Assembly (NCBI GenBank): GCA_964572185.1
Contig: CAZNFI010000011.1
Coordinates: 1-32,540 of the forward strand
Length of the DNA stretch: 32,540 bases
Source of the DNA: Azophilus sp964572185
GTDB lineage: Bacteria > Pseudomonadota > Gammaproteobacteria > Pseudomonadales > Azotimanducaceae
Reading direction: 5' to 3'
Part shown: in pieces, positions 8,497 through 16,343 of the stretch
Numbering within the stretch: position 1 is the first letter of the stretch
Layout of the letters: each line of letters starts with the position of its first letter
Program-made: the position numbers and the translations under genes
The notes under the pieces: model-generated
Databases searched by the model: none
Seen by the model: only the letters and a program-made list of their open reading frames with translations
What the model was told of the DNA's origin: nothing

Positions 8497-9336
8497 TCAG
8501 TCCTCCTGCCGCACCCCTACGAAGCTCGCGAATCGCGGCAGCCCTCCGGCGGTTTTTCCGCGATAACGGTACGTGACCGTTGCACCCGGAAGCGGCGGAT
8601 GGCGGCGTTGCGCGTCCGAGAACCCGGTGCCCAGCTTGAAGCGCCGCCCCTCCGGGGTTTCCACCAGCAGTGCGCCGAGCATGCCCTCGTACTTGCCCGC
8701 GCCCGGCAGATGCGCAAGAACAATGGCTTGCGCGTCGCGGTGCAGCTTGACCTTGAGCAGATCGGCTGTTCGGCCGGCGCGGTGCAGCGAATTCGCGCGG
8801 CGCAGCATCAATCCTTCGCCGCCTTGAGCCGTAACCGCGGCCAGACGATCCATCAACTCGGCATGGTCGGCTACCCGGAACTGTTCGACCAGCCCGAGCT
8901 GTGCCGATTCGACATCGCTGAACAGGTTGCGCAGACGGGCCAGGCGGTCATCGAACGTTCCGGAGTGCGCGGGCAGATCGAATACCATGTAGCGGATGCC
9001 CCTCCAGCTCTCCGCGTCGGGAACCTTGCGGCGAACTGCACCGGACAGCACTGCGAAGGTGCCCCTCCCCATCCACAGTTCGCCATCGAGAGGCACATCA
9101 GGAAACTCCCGCGTAAACCAGGGAGGCACCGCAAATCGATTGCCACGCCGCGAGTGCAGGTTGCGCCCGTCCCATAGCGCCCGCACACCATCGAGTTTTT
9201 CGCTCACCCAGTAGTCGGCGACATCCACCCCTTCCCGGTATTGTTCGGCCAGAGCCGGGCCGGGCAAGTGTGGGCCGGCTGCGGTAGCCGTCCAGGCAAA
9301 AAGCAGGCTCAAAGACAGAACTAGAACACGGGGCAC
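8497..9336 (-). CDS. ligE: periplasmic ATP-dependent DNA ligase (Lig E type)
   Basis: This enzyme seals nicks in DNA using ATP. It is a minimal ligase of 279 residues: a nucleotidyltransferase domain followed by a short OB fold. Motif I is SEKLDGVRALWDG with adenylated lysine K47. Motif III is DGELWMG, IIIa RYMVFDLP, IV EGLMLRR and V LLKVKLHRDAQA; the OB-fold part starts near GMLGALLVET. The N-terminus is a textbook signal peptide (MPRVLVLSLSLLFAWTATAA), so the protein should act outside the cytoplasm, as known for Lig E of Neisseria, Haemophilus and Vibrio relatives. The start is a GTG at 9336 with AGGAG eight bases upstream. The frame is open further upstream, but a longer start would bury the signal peptide. 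It is divergent from the peroxiredoxin gene. Confidence 0.88.
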   Translation of the reverse strand: MPRVLVLSLSLLFAWTATAAGPHLPGPALAEQYREGVDVADYWVSEKLDGVRALWDGRNLHSRRGNRFAVPPWFTREFPDVPLDGELWMGRGTFAVLSGAVRRKVPDAESWRGIRYMVFDLPAHSGTFDDRLARLRNLFSDVESAQLGLVEQFRVADHAELMDRLAAVTAQGGEGLMLRRANSLHRAGRTADLLKVKLHRDAQAIVLAHLPGAGKYEGMLGALLVETPEGRRFKLGTGFSDAQRRHPPLPGATVTYRYRGKTAGGLPRFASFVGVRQED

Positions 9337-9476
9337 CGGCGTCGCTCCTGCAACGATCACCACGCCACCATACGAATTCCGGTCGCGGCGATGCAGCGGA
9401 AAAGCGCCTCGATTCGAACCGGATTTCGTTCCCCGCATCCGTGCGACAAGGTTCACCCCGGGCAATGCGGGTGCGA

Positions 9477-9505
9477 TTCAATGTCCGGGCCGACTGTGTC
9501 ATATT
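9477..9505 (+). promoter_or_regulatory. candidate promoter for the selenoperoxiredoxin gene
   Basis: A TTCAAT box at 9477-9482 and a CATATT box at 9500-9505 are 17 bases apart, about 67 bases before the start codon. The -35 match is poor and the -10 moderate. This is the most AT-rich stretch of the spacer between the divergent ligase and peroxiredoxin genes. Confidence 0.28.
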
Positions 9506-9572
9506 GAACACCGACACAAGCGCGGCAGGCCTCCGCGGCGGCCCGCCGCCCGGTACATTCAGGGGTCATACC

Positions 9573-10121
9573 ATGCGAACAGCATTCCAATTCGCGACGT
9601 TGGCGGTTCTTGTACTCGCCATGTTCCCGGCGCGGGGCTTCGCCGCCGAGGTGGGCGGCGCCGCGCCGCAGTTTCAACTGCCCGGCAGTGACGGGCGGAT
9701 GCACGCGCTGGCCGATTACCGCGGCCGCCATGTCGTTCTGGCATTCTTTCCCAAGGCATTCACCGGCGGCTGAACCCTGCAATGCAAGGCGCTGCGTGAC
9801 AGCGCCGCGGAAATCGACGGATACGACGTCGCCTATTTCATGGTCAGCGTCGATAACGTGGAAACGAATACCGCATTCGCCGAGCAGAACCAGGCGAACT
9901 TTCCCATCCTCGCCGATGCAGACCGTGCCGTCTCGACAGCCTACGGCGTACTGGCCGACGCGGGCTACGCCAGGCGCTGGACCTATTACATCAGTCCCGG
10001 CGGAGTGATCGTGCGCATCGATCGCGAGGTAGACGCACGCACGGCCGGCGCCGATCTGGTCGCCCACCTCGATGCACTGGGCGTGCCGCGCAGCAAGAAC
10101 CCGCCGGCCAGCGACGGTTGA
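9573..10121 (+). CDS. exported peroxiredoxin with selenocysteine (in-frame TGA read as Sec)
   Basis: This thioredoxin-fold peroxidase reduces hydroperoxides. The 182-codon frame is interrupted once, by TGA at 9771-9773 (codon 67). That is exactly where the peroxidatic cysteine belongs: AFTGG-U-TLQC, compared with AFTGGC...C in cysteine homologues. The frame then continues without a shift for 115 codons through PeroxR landmarks (VSVDNVE, NFPILADAD, YYISPGG) to a TGA at 10119. A hairpin matching the bacterial SECIS pattern starts 14 bases after the TGA. C71 is a candidate resolving cysteine. A signal peptide (MRTAFQFATLAVLVLAM..., cleavage near AAE) sends it to the periplasm. The ATG at 9573 has AGGGG seven bases upstream. 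Automatic annotation would split it into a truncated gene and a fragment. SelA, SelB, SelC and SelD would have to be encoded elsewhere; none is in this window. Confidence 0.88.
9788..9806 (+). promoter_or_regulatory. bacterial SECIS element
   Basis: GGCGCTG (9788-9794) and CAGCGCC (9800-9806) form a perfect 7-bp stem with the loop CGTGA. The loop begins 21 bases after the TGA and has G as its second base, which fits the known bacterial SECIS pattern: apical loop some 16-37 bases from the UGA, with a G in its first two positions. It lies inside the coding sequence, as bacterial SECIS elements do, and would be bound by SelB. Confidence 0.8.
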
Positions 10122-10231
10122 CCGCCCCGCGCAAGCAGCAAATGGTGCAGCGACTTGAATCGGGGACTGCGTCCGGCCGGCAAAGCCGCGGCGCGCAGCC
10201 GACGCCGGTCGGACCGTTGCCGTCAGCCCGT

Positions 10232-10257
10232 GCGCCGGGCCAAGTACGGCCCGGCGC
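10232..10257. terminator. bidirectional GC hairpin between convergent genes
   Basis: GCGCCGGGCC and GGCCCGGCGC form a perfect 10-bp stem with a 6-base loop, directly abutting the stop codon of the minus-strand outer-membrane gene and 110 bases after the peroxiredoxin stop. No T-run follows on either strand, so it is not a canonical intrinsic terminator. Position and strength suggest a shared end signal or mRNA 3' stabiliser. Confidence 0.5.
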
Positions 10258-11511
10258 TCAAAGGTAGTAGACCCAGCGCGCGAACAGCCTGCCTGCACCG
10301 CCGATGGTGACCGCATCGCCCGCCAGCGGCACGCCACCAAACTCCTTGCCGGCACCGCCCAGGGGTTGCAGCCATCCCACCTGCACGCGCTGCCGCTCTC
10401 CCGGCTCAAAGGTCAGCGAGGTCTGCACCAGCGCGCTGCCGTCCTGCAGATTGCCGATCAGTGTGAAGGCCTGATACCACAGTGGATGCCATTCCAGGTT
10501 GCCGCCGACCGCCAGGTAGTCGCGCATCAGGTTGAAAACCTCGCCGCGGCCCAGGCGTTGCACCAGTTCGGCGGGCAGTTCAAACGGCGTTGCCGGCAGG
10601 GCGTGCACGCCAAAACCGTTGTGAAAATACTCGGCATACAGGTACAGGTTGCGTTGCAGAAACACCAGGCTGTAGTCGATGTTGACGATGCCGGAAAACT
10701 TCCACCCCGAACCAAGTGCGCGAGTTGCCACCAGGTCGGCCCGGGCCAATGCACCCCCCAGGGGAAACCGGGCGCCGACCCCGGCCACCTTATCGCGGTA
10801 ATGCCGGGCCGCGACCAGTTCCAGCTCGCCCTCGCCAACGAAACCGTGCCACTTCAGGGCGGTACTCGACGCATCCCAATCGAGATCGCCGTCGATGTTC
10901 TTGCGCCCCACCACCATGAGTTGCAGATCACTGCCGTTTGCAAACAATCTCTCGATCAATAACAAGTCATCCCCCGCTTTGTAATCTCGGTCGACCGTGG
11001 TCGGTGCAAACGGACTGAACAGCCCCATGGGCTGAAATACCATGCCATTGCCCCAGCTCGCTGCCTGGCGGCCCAGGGTCACCGACCAGTCGCCTTTGCG
11101 ATAGCGAACTGCCAGCCGGTCGAAGCGATGCCAGGACCGGTGCCCGGAGCCGTCTTCAATCTCCCAGCTCAGCTTGAAAGCGCGCTGCTCGTCGGTGGCA
11201 GGCGTCTGGTCGAGGGTGGTTCCCGGCGCATTGAAGAACGCGAACGAATCGCCGCCGATTCGAGTGATCGAGTGATCGACGATGAATTCAAGGGAGCCGG
11301 CGCTGTGGCGGAACATCGTCCGCAGGTCGAGGTTGGTGTCGACCGCCGGCGTTTCGTCCTGCAACCGTTGCACATCGTGATGCGGCAACGTCGCCAGCGT
11401 GCCGAATCCCTTAAGGCGCAGGTCGAGTTCAGCGGCGCTCGCCGTTTCCGCCTGCAACAGCCAACAGACCACCGCCAGGAGTCGCGCGTACGCGCTTGTG
11501 GTCAACCGCAT
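10258..11511 (-). CDS. predicted outer-membrane beta-barrel protein of the ABC cluster
   Basis: I do not recognise a named family. The 417-residue product has a signal peptide (MRLTTSAYARLLAVVCWLLQ, cleavage near ASAAE) and then alternating hydrophobic and polar strands rich in aromatic residues and glycine. Stretches such as DRLAVRYRKGDWSVTLGRQ and NLYLYAEYFHNGFG look like barrel strands. It ends in WVYYL, an aromatic C-terminus resembling the BAM recognition signal. A TTG start at 11550 would add 13 residues, but the ATG at 11511 puts the signal peptide at the very N-terminus; neither has a strong ribosome site. It lies downstream of the LolA-like/FtsX/ATPase operon on the same strand, which suggests it is that system's outer-membrane partner. 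Function unknown. Confidence 0.68.
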   Translation of the reverse strand: MRLTTSAYARLLAVVCWLLQAETASAAELDLRLKGFGTLATLPHHDVQRLQDETPAVDTNLDLRTMFRHSAGSLEFIVDHSITRIGGDSFAFFNAPGTTLDQTPATDEQRAFKLSWEIEDGSGHRSWHRFDRLAVRYRKGDWSVTLGRQAASWGNGMVFQPMGLFSPFAPTTVDRDYKAGDDLLLIERLFANGSDLQLMVVGRKNIDGDLDWDASSTALKWHGFVGEGELELVAARHYRDKVAGVGARFPLGGALARADLVATRALGSGWKFSGIVNIDYSLVFLQRNLYLYAEYFHNGFGVHALPATPFELPAELVQRLGRGEVFNLMRDYLAVGGNLEWHPLWYQAFTLIGNLQDGSALVQTSLTFEPGERQRVQVGWLQPLGGAGKEFGGVPLAGDAVTIGGAGRLFARWVYYL

Positions 11512-11839
11512 TGTGTTCGCCCAGTCATGGAACAGACTTTCATGGAACAAATCGTTAAATTCAATATAATCAATAAGTTAAGGAAAACGTATTTAACATA
11601 ATGTTGGATAGGTTACGCGCTGATGTTCCTTGCATGTCAGCGTCCCGGCGCGCCGGGTTCCCGACTCGCATGGAACCAAATGTCTGGCGAGGTGGTTTTT
11701 GCGGACACCGAGCGGCCATGAGGTGCGGGCCTCCGGCACGCTGAGCGGGCTTTCTTTGCTCGACTGTAACGGTGGTTCGACAAACCGGTCCCGCAACACA
11801 GTTGCGGGGCGTCGCCACCTGCTGAAGCGGTGCTCCGGA
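11512..11839. other. spacer between ABC operon and outer-membrane gene
   Basis: The 328 bases hold a hairpin after the ATPase gene (listed separately), a 14-base palindrome CCCGGCGCGCCGGG at 11644-11657, and a strikingly AT-rich patch at about 11550-11610. The patch stands out against GC-rich surroundings and probably contains the promoter of the outer-membrane gene on the minus strand, though I cannot fix its boxes. I see no credible gene. Confidence 0.5.
11790..11808 (-). terminator. hairpin downstream of the ABC operon
   Basis: CCCGCAAC and GTTGCGGG form a perfect 8-bp stem with a 3-base loop, about 31 bases beyond the ATPase stop codon. On the minus strand only a short T-containing stretch (GGTTTG) follows, so termination may be partial. 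Confidence 0.4.
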
Positions 11840-12541
11840 TCAGGCGTCCTCAGCAGCCGAGTCCTCGATGATGGCGCCGTCGCGCAGGTTGATGTGTCGG
11901 CGAGCGTAGCGCATCACCATGGGATCGTGAGTGGCGGTCAATATGGATACGCCGCGGTCCTCGTTGAGCCGCCGCAGCAGTTGCAGCAGATCCTCGGTGG
12001 TCGACGAGTCGAGGTTGGCGCTCGGCTCGTCGGCGAGCAGCAGCACCGGGTTGGTGACGATGGCCCGGGCAATGGCCACCCGCTGCTGCTGTCCGCCCGA
12101 CAGTTCGCCCGGGCGGCGGTGGGCGAGTTCTGCCATGTCGAGGGCGGCGAGCGCCTCGGCGGCCCGCTCCGCCCGCTCGCTCGGCGCAATGCCCTGCAGC
12201 TGCATGATGAACTCGACGTTTTCCCGGGCGGAGAGCACCGGGATCAGGTTATAGGACTGAAAGACGAAGCCCATCTTGGCCAGCCGCAGGTCGGAGAGCT
12301 CGGTTTCGTTCAGGTCGTTGAGCGCCACACCATCCACCGTCACCGTTCCCGCGTCCGGGCGGTCGAGGCCACCCATGATGTTCAGCAATGTCGACTTCCC
12401 CGACCCCGACGGCCCGGCCAGGCTGACGAATTCGCCACGAGCGAAACTGAAATCCACGCCGCGCAGCGCATGCACCGGCACGGACTCTTCCTGGTAGGTG
12501 CGGGTCACCCCCGCACAGACCGCAACAACCTCTTCGCTCAT
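11840..12541 (-). CDS. LolD/MacB-type ABC transporter ATP-binding protein
   Basis: This 233-residue ATPase would energise the neighbouring FtsX-type permeases. Walker A is GPSGSGKST (43-51), the Q-loop FVFQSYNLIP, the ABC signature LSGGQQQR (147-154), Walker B LLLADEP (167-173), and the switch histidine is in ATHD. Length and sequence fit the LolD/MacB/FtsE group, which couples to extracytoplasmic lipid or lipoprotein extraction rather than to classical import. Its ATG overlaps the stop of the permease gene upstream (ATGA, 12538-12541), so the two are translationally coupled. It is the last gene of the operon. Confidence 0.93.
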   Translation of the reverse strand: MSEEVVAVCAGVTRTYQEESVPVHALRGVDFSFARGEFVSLAGPSGSGKSTLLNIMGGLDRPDAGTVTVDGVALNDLNETELSDLRLAKMGFVFQSYNLIPVLSARENVEFIMQLQGIAPSERAERAAEALAALDMAELAHRRPGELSGGQQQRVAIARAIVTNPVLLLADEPSANLDSSTTEDLLQLLRRLNEDRGVSILTATHDPMVMRYARRHINLRDGAIIEDSAAEDA

Positions 12542-13749
12542 CTTCTAAGCGCCTCCAACGGTTTGATTCTGACGATGCGCAGCGCCGGGTACAGGCTGGC
12601 GACAATGCCGAGTACCAGGCTCATGATGCCGATCAGCACGACGTCGCCCATCAGCGGCACCGGCTGCAGCAGCCCGCGCAGGCCGAACGCCTCGACGCCC
12701 TCGGCCCACTGCGTGAGGTCGATGCCATCGCCCAGGCTCACGATCAGCAACCAGCCCGCGAGCAGACCCGCCGCCACGCCGATAAGCATCAATACACTGG
12801 ACTCCAGCACCACCTGCGCCACCACTCCCTTCGAGCGCATGCCGAGCGCCCGCAACATGCCCAGTTCCCGAACGCGTTCCATCACGGAGGTGACCAGCGT
12901 ATTGACCAGCCCGAACACCAGCGCACCCATCATGATGAAATACCAGATGAAGAAGGCGGAATCCGCGAACACGAACATGGCCGCTGCCTGCGGTTCCAGT
13001 TCCTGCCAGTTCAGCACTTCGAGCCCGGTGAAAAACTCCACCAGGCGCGCCTTGAGCTGAAACATGACCGGCTCCTGGCGCAGGCGGATGGAAATCTCCG
13101 TGTACACATCGGCGCCCACCATCGCCTGCAGCCTTTCGACGCCGGTGAAAACGAAGGTTTTTTCCAGGCCGGTTCCATCCGCATCGTAGAGGCCCGCAAT
13201 GCGGTAGCCGGATTCCCGGTTCAGGCCGTCGGCGCCCTGGGTGATCAGTACCAGGCGCCGGCCCAGCCCGGTCTCGAGTTGCTCGGCGAGAGCCTTGCCG
13301 ACCAGAATGCGGCCATCTTCGGCATTGGCCAGGCGCTCACCTTCGACCGGTGCGCCGCCGATGAAGGAAATGTGCTCCTGGCCCGGGTCGATGCCGACGA
13401 ACTGCACGCCGCGCGTGCCCCGCTCGCTCATGATCACCGCCGGCACCCGCACCCGGGCAGCCCACCCGGCCAGGGCTTCCTCGGCCACCTCCGGCTGCCA
13501 GGTTTCCGCCAGGGCAAAGCTCTTCTGTATGTTGGGATCGTCGCGATAGCCGGGCGCCAGGATCTTCACATGTCCGGTGAGGTTGGCGACCGCCGCATCG
13601 GCCAGGTCGTGTTGAAAGCCACGGATGAGTGCGCTCATGAACACCACCGCCGCCACGGCTACGACGATCGCCGCCAGCAACATGCCATTGCGCCGTTTGT
13701 GACGCAGGATGTTCCGTAACGAAAGTTGCAGCAGCAGCTTTGGCGGCAT
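12538..13749 (-). CDS. FtsX/LolC-type ABC permease (third, divergent permease)
   Basis: This 403-residue inner-membrane subunit has the FtsX/LolC/MacB layout: an N-terminal membrane helix (LLAAIVVAVAAVVFMSALI), a large periplasmic domain (about 45-265), and three C-terminal helices. The MERVRELGMLRALGM motif sits at the ATPase-coupling region. It is clearly less similar to the two upstream permeases than they are to each other. The ATG at 13749 has AGGAG eight bases upstream, and the preceding permease gene ends five bases before it. Its stop overlaps the ATPase start. It probably forms the transmembrane pair with one or both of the other permeases. Confidence 0.9.
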   Translation of the reverse strand: MPPKLLLQLSLRNILRHKRRNGMLLAAIVVAVAAVVFMSALIRGFQHDLADAAVANLTGHVKILAPGYRDDPNIQKSFALAETWQPEVAEEALAGWAARVRVPAVIMSERGTRGVQFVGIDPGQEHISFIGGAPVEGERLANAEDGRILVGKALAEQLETGLGRRLVLITQGADGLNRESGYRIAGLYDADGTGLEKTFVFTGVERLQAMVGADVYTEISIRLRQEPVMFQLKARLVEFFTGLEVLNWQELEPQAAAMFVFADSAFFIWYFIMMGALVFGLVNTLVTSVMERVRELGMLRALGMRSKGVVAQVVLESSVLMLIGVAAGLLAGWLLIVSLGDGIDLTQWAEGVEAFGLRGLLQPVPLMGDVVLIGIMSLVLGIVASLYPALRIVRIKPLEALRR

Positions 13750-13754
13750 GGCTG

Positions 13755-15032
13755 TCACTCCTGGGCTCTCAGCGCATCGACGCAGCGCAGGCGCCACAAC
13801 CGCCGGGCAGGCACCAGCAGCGCCAGTTGCGTACCGGCAAACATGACCGCACCCGCCGCCCAGGCCGCTTCCCGGCTGAACAGCGGATACATCCTGTCCG
13901 GCATGTTGATGACGGCGGTGAGATCGGCGGCCTCGACGGGCAGCGGAATGCCAGCCACCGACATGGGCAGGATCATCGCCACGCTCACGGCGATTGCGAT
14001 ACCCATTCCCAGGGCCCAGAGCCAGACGGCCTCGATCTGCAGCCCCAACAGGATGTTTACAGGGCGCATGCCGATGGCTTTCAACATGCCGAACTCCGGC
14101 GTGCGTTCGAATATGGTCATCATGAAGGCATTGACTACGCTGAACGTGACGATGACTGCGACGATCACGAAAAACAGCCAGGTGCCCACGATCTTGAGCT
14201 GGATGAACTCCTCGACTTCGGGCATGAGTTGCTTCCAGTTCAGTGTCTTCCAGCCGGTAACCACGCCCGCCACGTCGCGCGCCAGCGGCAGGCTGTCGCG
14301 CACATCGTCGGCGACCACCACCAGGGCGTGCGCTTCGTCAGGGTCGAGGTTCCATGCCGTCCGGAAATCCGCCAGCGGAACCTGCACGACGGACCGGTCG
14401 AGGGCGACCATGCCGGTGGCAATCAGCCCCACGACCCGAGACACCGTCGCGGCAACGCCGCCCTCCTTGGCGGTACCCAGAAGCACGATTTCATCCCCTA
14501 CGGCAACCCCCAGATTGCGTGCCAGCACTGAACCGATACAGGCCTCGCCCGCGCCTTCCAGGTATCGGCCGTCGCTGATGGAATCCGGAACCGTCGACCA
14601 CTGCCGTTCCCGGCCGGCTTCAACCCCCTGCACCAGCGCCGCAAAGCTGCGCTCCTCGCTGGAAACCAGCGCCATGGCCTGCCCACGCAGGGCGGCCGAA
14701 GCGACGCCCGGCAGTGCTTCGACATCTGAACGAATCGACGGCGCGCCGCTCAGCACGTACTCCAGCCGCGGATTGTCCTGAAAGTCCGGGTGCTGAACCT
14801 GGACGTGACCCACCGTTATGCGGGTGCTGTTGTCGAGCATCAGGGTAAAGGTGCCATCCTGCAGCGACAGGCTGAAGATCAGCATCCAGGCGGCAAAGCC
14901 GATGCTGCCCGCCATGAGCCAGGTGCGGCGCCGGTTGCGCCACAGGTTGCGCCAGGCAACGGCGGCCGTGCCGCGGGAACCGCCGGCAACGCGGCCTGCG
15001 CCCGGTTGTCGGGCAAGGGCCGCTTCAGCCAT
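13755..15032 (-). CDS. FtsX/LolC-type ABC permease (tandem paralogue 2)
   Basis: This 425-residue permease has one N-terminal helix, a periplasmic MacB_PCD-like domain and three C-terminal helices. It shares conspicuous blocks with the permease encoded upstream: VAWRNLWRN...RRTWL, SxERSFxA, LARNLGV, KEGGVA, FSVVNAFxMTxFERTxEFGML, and AGTQxAxLxP near the end. This points to tandem duplication. The start at 15032 is supported by alignment with its paralogue (both begin xAEAA) rather than by a ribosome site. It follows paralogue 1 after 41 bases. Confidence 0.9.
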   Translation of the reverse strand: MAEAALARQPGAGRVAGGSRGTAAVAWRNLWRNRRRTWLMAGSIGFAAWMLIFSLSLQDGTFTLMLDNSTRITVGHVQVQHPDFQDNPRLEYVLSGAPSIRSDVEALPGVASAALRGQAMALVSSEERSFAALVQGVEAGRERQWSTVPDSISDGRYLEGAGEACIGSVLARNLGVAVGDEIVLLGTAKEGGVAATVSRVVGLIATGMVALDRSVVQVPLADFRTAWNLDPDEAHALVVVADDVRDSLPLARDVAGVVTGWKTLNWKQLMPEVEEFIQLKIVGTWLFFVIVAVIVTFSVVNAFMMTIFERTPEFGMLKAIGMRPVNILLGLQIEAVWLWALGMGIAIAVSVAMILPMSVAGIPLPVEAADLTAVINMPDRMYPLFSREAAWAAGAVMFAGTQLALLVPARRLWRLRCVDALRAQE

Positions 15033-15073
15033 GCGCGTTAACCAGTTCGTTCATCCGCACAGGAATGTCCAGC

Positions 15074-16342
15074 CTATTCCGCACGCAGCGCCTCGACCGG
15101 CTGCAGCCGGCGAATGCGCAACGAGGGAAGCAACGCCGCGATCTGCGTGCCTGCAAGCATGACGGCGGGAATGCCCACCAGAACCTCGGGCGCCAGCGCC
15201 GGATACAGCCTGTCCGGCAGGTACATCGTTTCGGCAAGCTCGTGCAACTCGTCACCCAGGTATACGCCGCTGGCGCCGAGCCACGACACCACCGGCACCG
15301 TCAGCGCCAGGCCCAACAGGGTGCCCAGCGCCCAGACACAGGCCGCCTCGATCTGCACCATGCCGACGATCCTGCCGGGCGGCATGCCGATGGCGCGCAG
15401 CATGCCGAATTCCCGGGTGCGCTCGAACACGGTCATGATGAACGCATTGACGACGCTGAAGGTGACCACAACGATGAGAATCCCAAAGACAAACCAGGCG
15501 CTGATGCGGTCGACGTCGATGCTCTGCCGCACCTCCGGCAGCAGTTCGGGCCAGTCCCGGGCGATCAGCGGTTCGCCCAACCAGCCATTCAGCGCCGCCG
15601 CGAGGCGCGCGCTGTCGGCCACCCGGTCGGCACGGACCACCAGGGTATGCGCCGTATCGTGCAGCCCGAAGGCATCCTGCACCGAGGCCAGCGGCGCCGC
15701 CAGCATGGCCCTGTCGATGGCTGGCTGCCCGGTGCGAAAAATACCCACAACATCCAGCGCCAGTACCGCCACGCCGCCTTCCTTGCCCGAGCCGAGCAGC
15801 ACCAGTTCGCCGCCCAGGTCGACGCCCAGGTTGCGCGCCAGTGTTTCGCCGACCACCGCTTCGTCCGCGGCGGCCATCATGCGGCCCCTGGCCACGCGGT
15901 CGAAGAAACGCACGGTCCGCCGTTCCGCCGCCACATCGACGCCGAGCACCCGGGCGCCGAAGCTGCGTTCATCCGCAGAGACCAGCGCGAAGGCTTCGAC
16001 ACGGGGCGCCACGGAGGCAAGTCCGGGCTGCTCCTGCAATCGGACCAACAGTGATTCCACGCCATCGATGGACTGGTCGATGCGGGCCTGGTCCAGGTAG
16101 GCACGATTCTGAATCTGCAGGTGACCGGTAAGGAGCGCCGTGGAATTCTCGATCATCTGCGCATAGCCGCCAAACTGAAATGACATGCCGAACACGACCA
16201 GCGCAATGGCGAAGGCAATAGCGCCGGCGGTCAGCCAGGTGCGCCGTGCATTGCGCCAGAGATTGCGCCACGCCACCGCCAGCACCAGCCCGCGTCCGGC
16301 GCGGGGGGCACGGCCAAGCGGCGCAGCGGCAGCTTCCGCCAC
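15074..16342 (-). CDS. FtsX/LolC-type ABC permease (tandem paralogue 1)
   Basis: This 422-residue permease has the same architecture as paralogue 2, including the FERTREFGMLRAIGM coupling motif. The frame is open back to 16435, but that would overlap the LolA-like gene by about 90 bases. A GTG at 16342 lies one base after the LolA-like stop and gives an N-terminus (VAEAAAAPLGR) that aligns with paralogue 2, so it is chosen. It is the first permease gene of the operon. Confidence 0.87.
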   Translation of the reverse strand: MAEAAAAPLGRAPRAGRGLVLAVAWRNLWRNARRTWLTAGAIAFAIALVVFGMSFQFGGYAQMIENSTALLTGHLQIQNRAYLDQARIDQSIDGVESLLVRLQEQPGLASVAPRVEAFALVSADERSFGARVLGVDVAAERRTVRFFDRVARGRMMAAADEAVVGETLARNLGVDLGGELVLLGSGKEGGVAVLALDVVGIFRTGQPAIDRAMLAAPLASVQDAFGLHDTAHTLVVRADRVADSARLAAALNGWLGEPLIARDWPELLPEVRQSIDVDRISAWFVFGILIVVVTFSVVNAFIMTVFERTREFGMLRAIGMPPGRIVGMVQIEAACVWALGTLLGLALTVPVVSWLGASGVYLGDELHELAETMYLPDRLYPALAPEVLVGIPAVMLAGTQIAALLPSLRIRRLQPVEALRAE

Positions 16343-16343
16343 C

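Noticed and set aside
9771..9773. TGA as a simple nonsense mutation making a peroxiredoxin pseudogene
   Set aside because: The stop sits exactly at the catalytic cysteine, a SECIS-like hairpin follows, and the rest of the frame is intact. Chance coincidence is unlikely.
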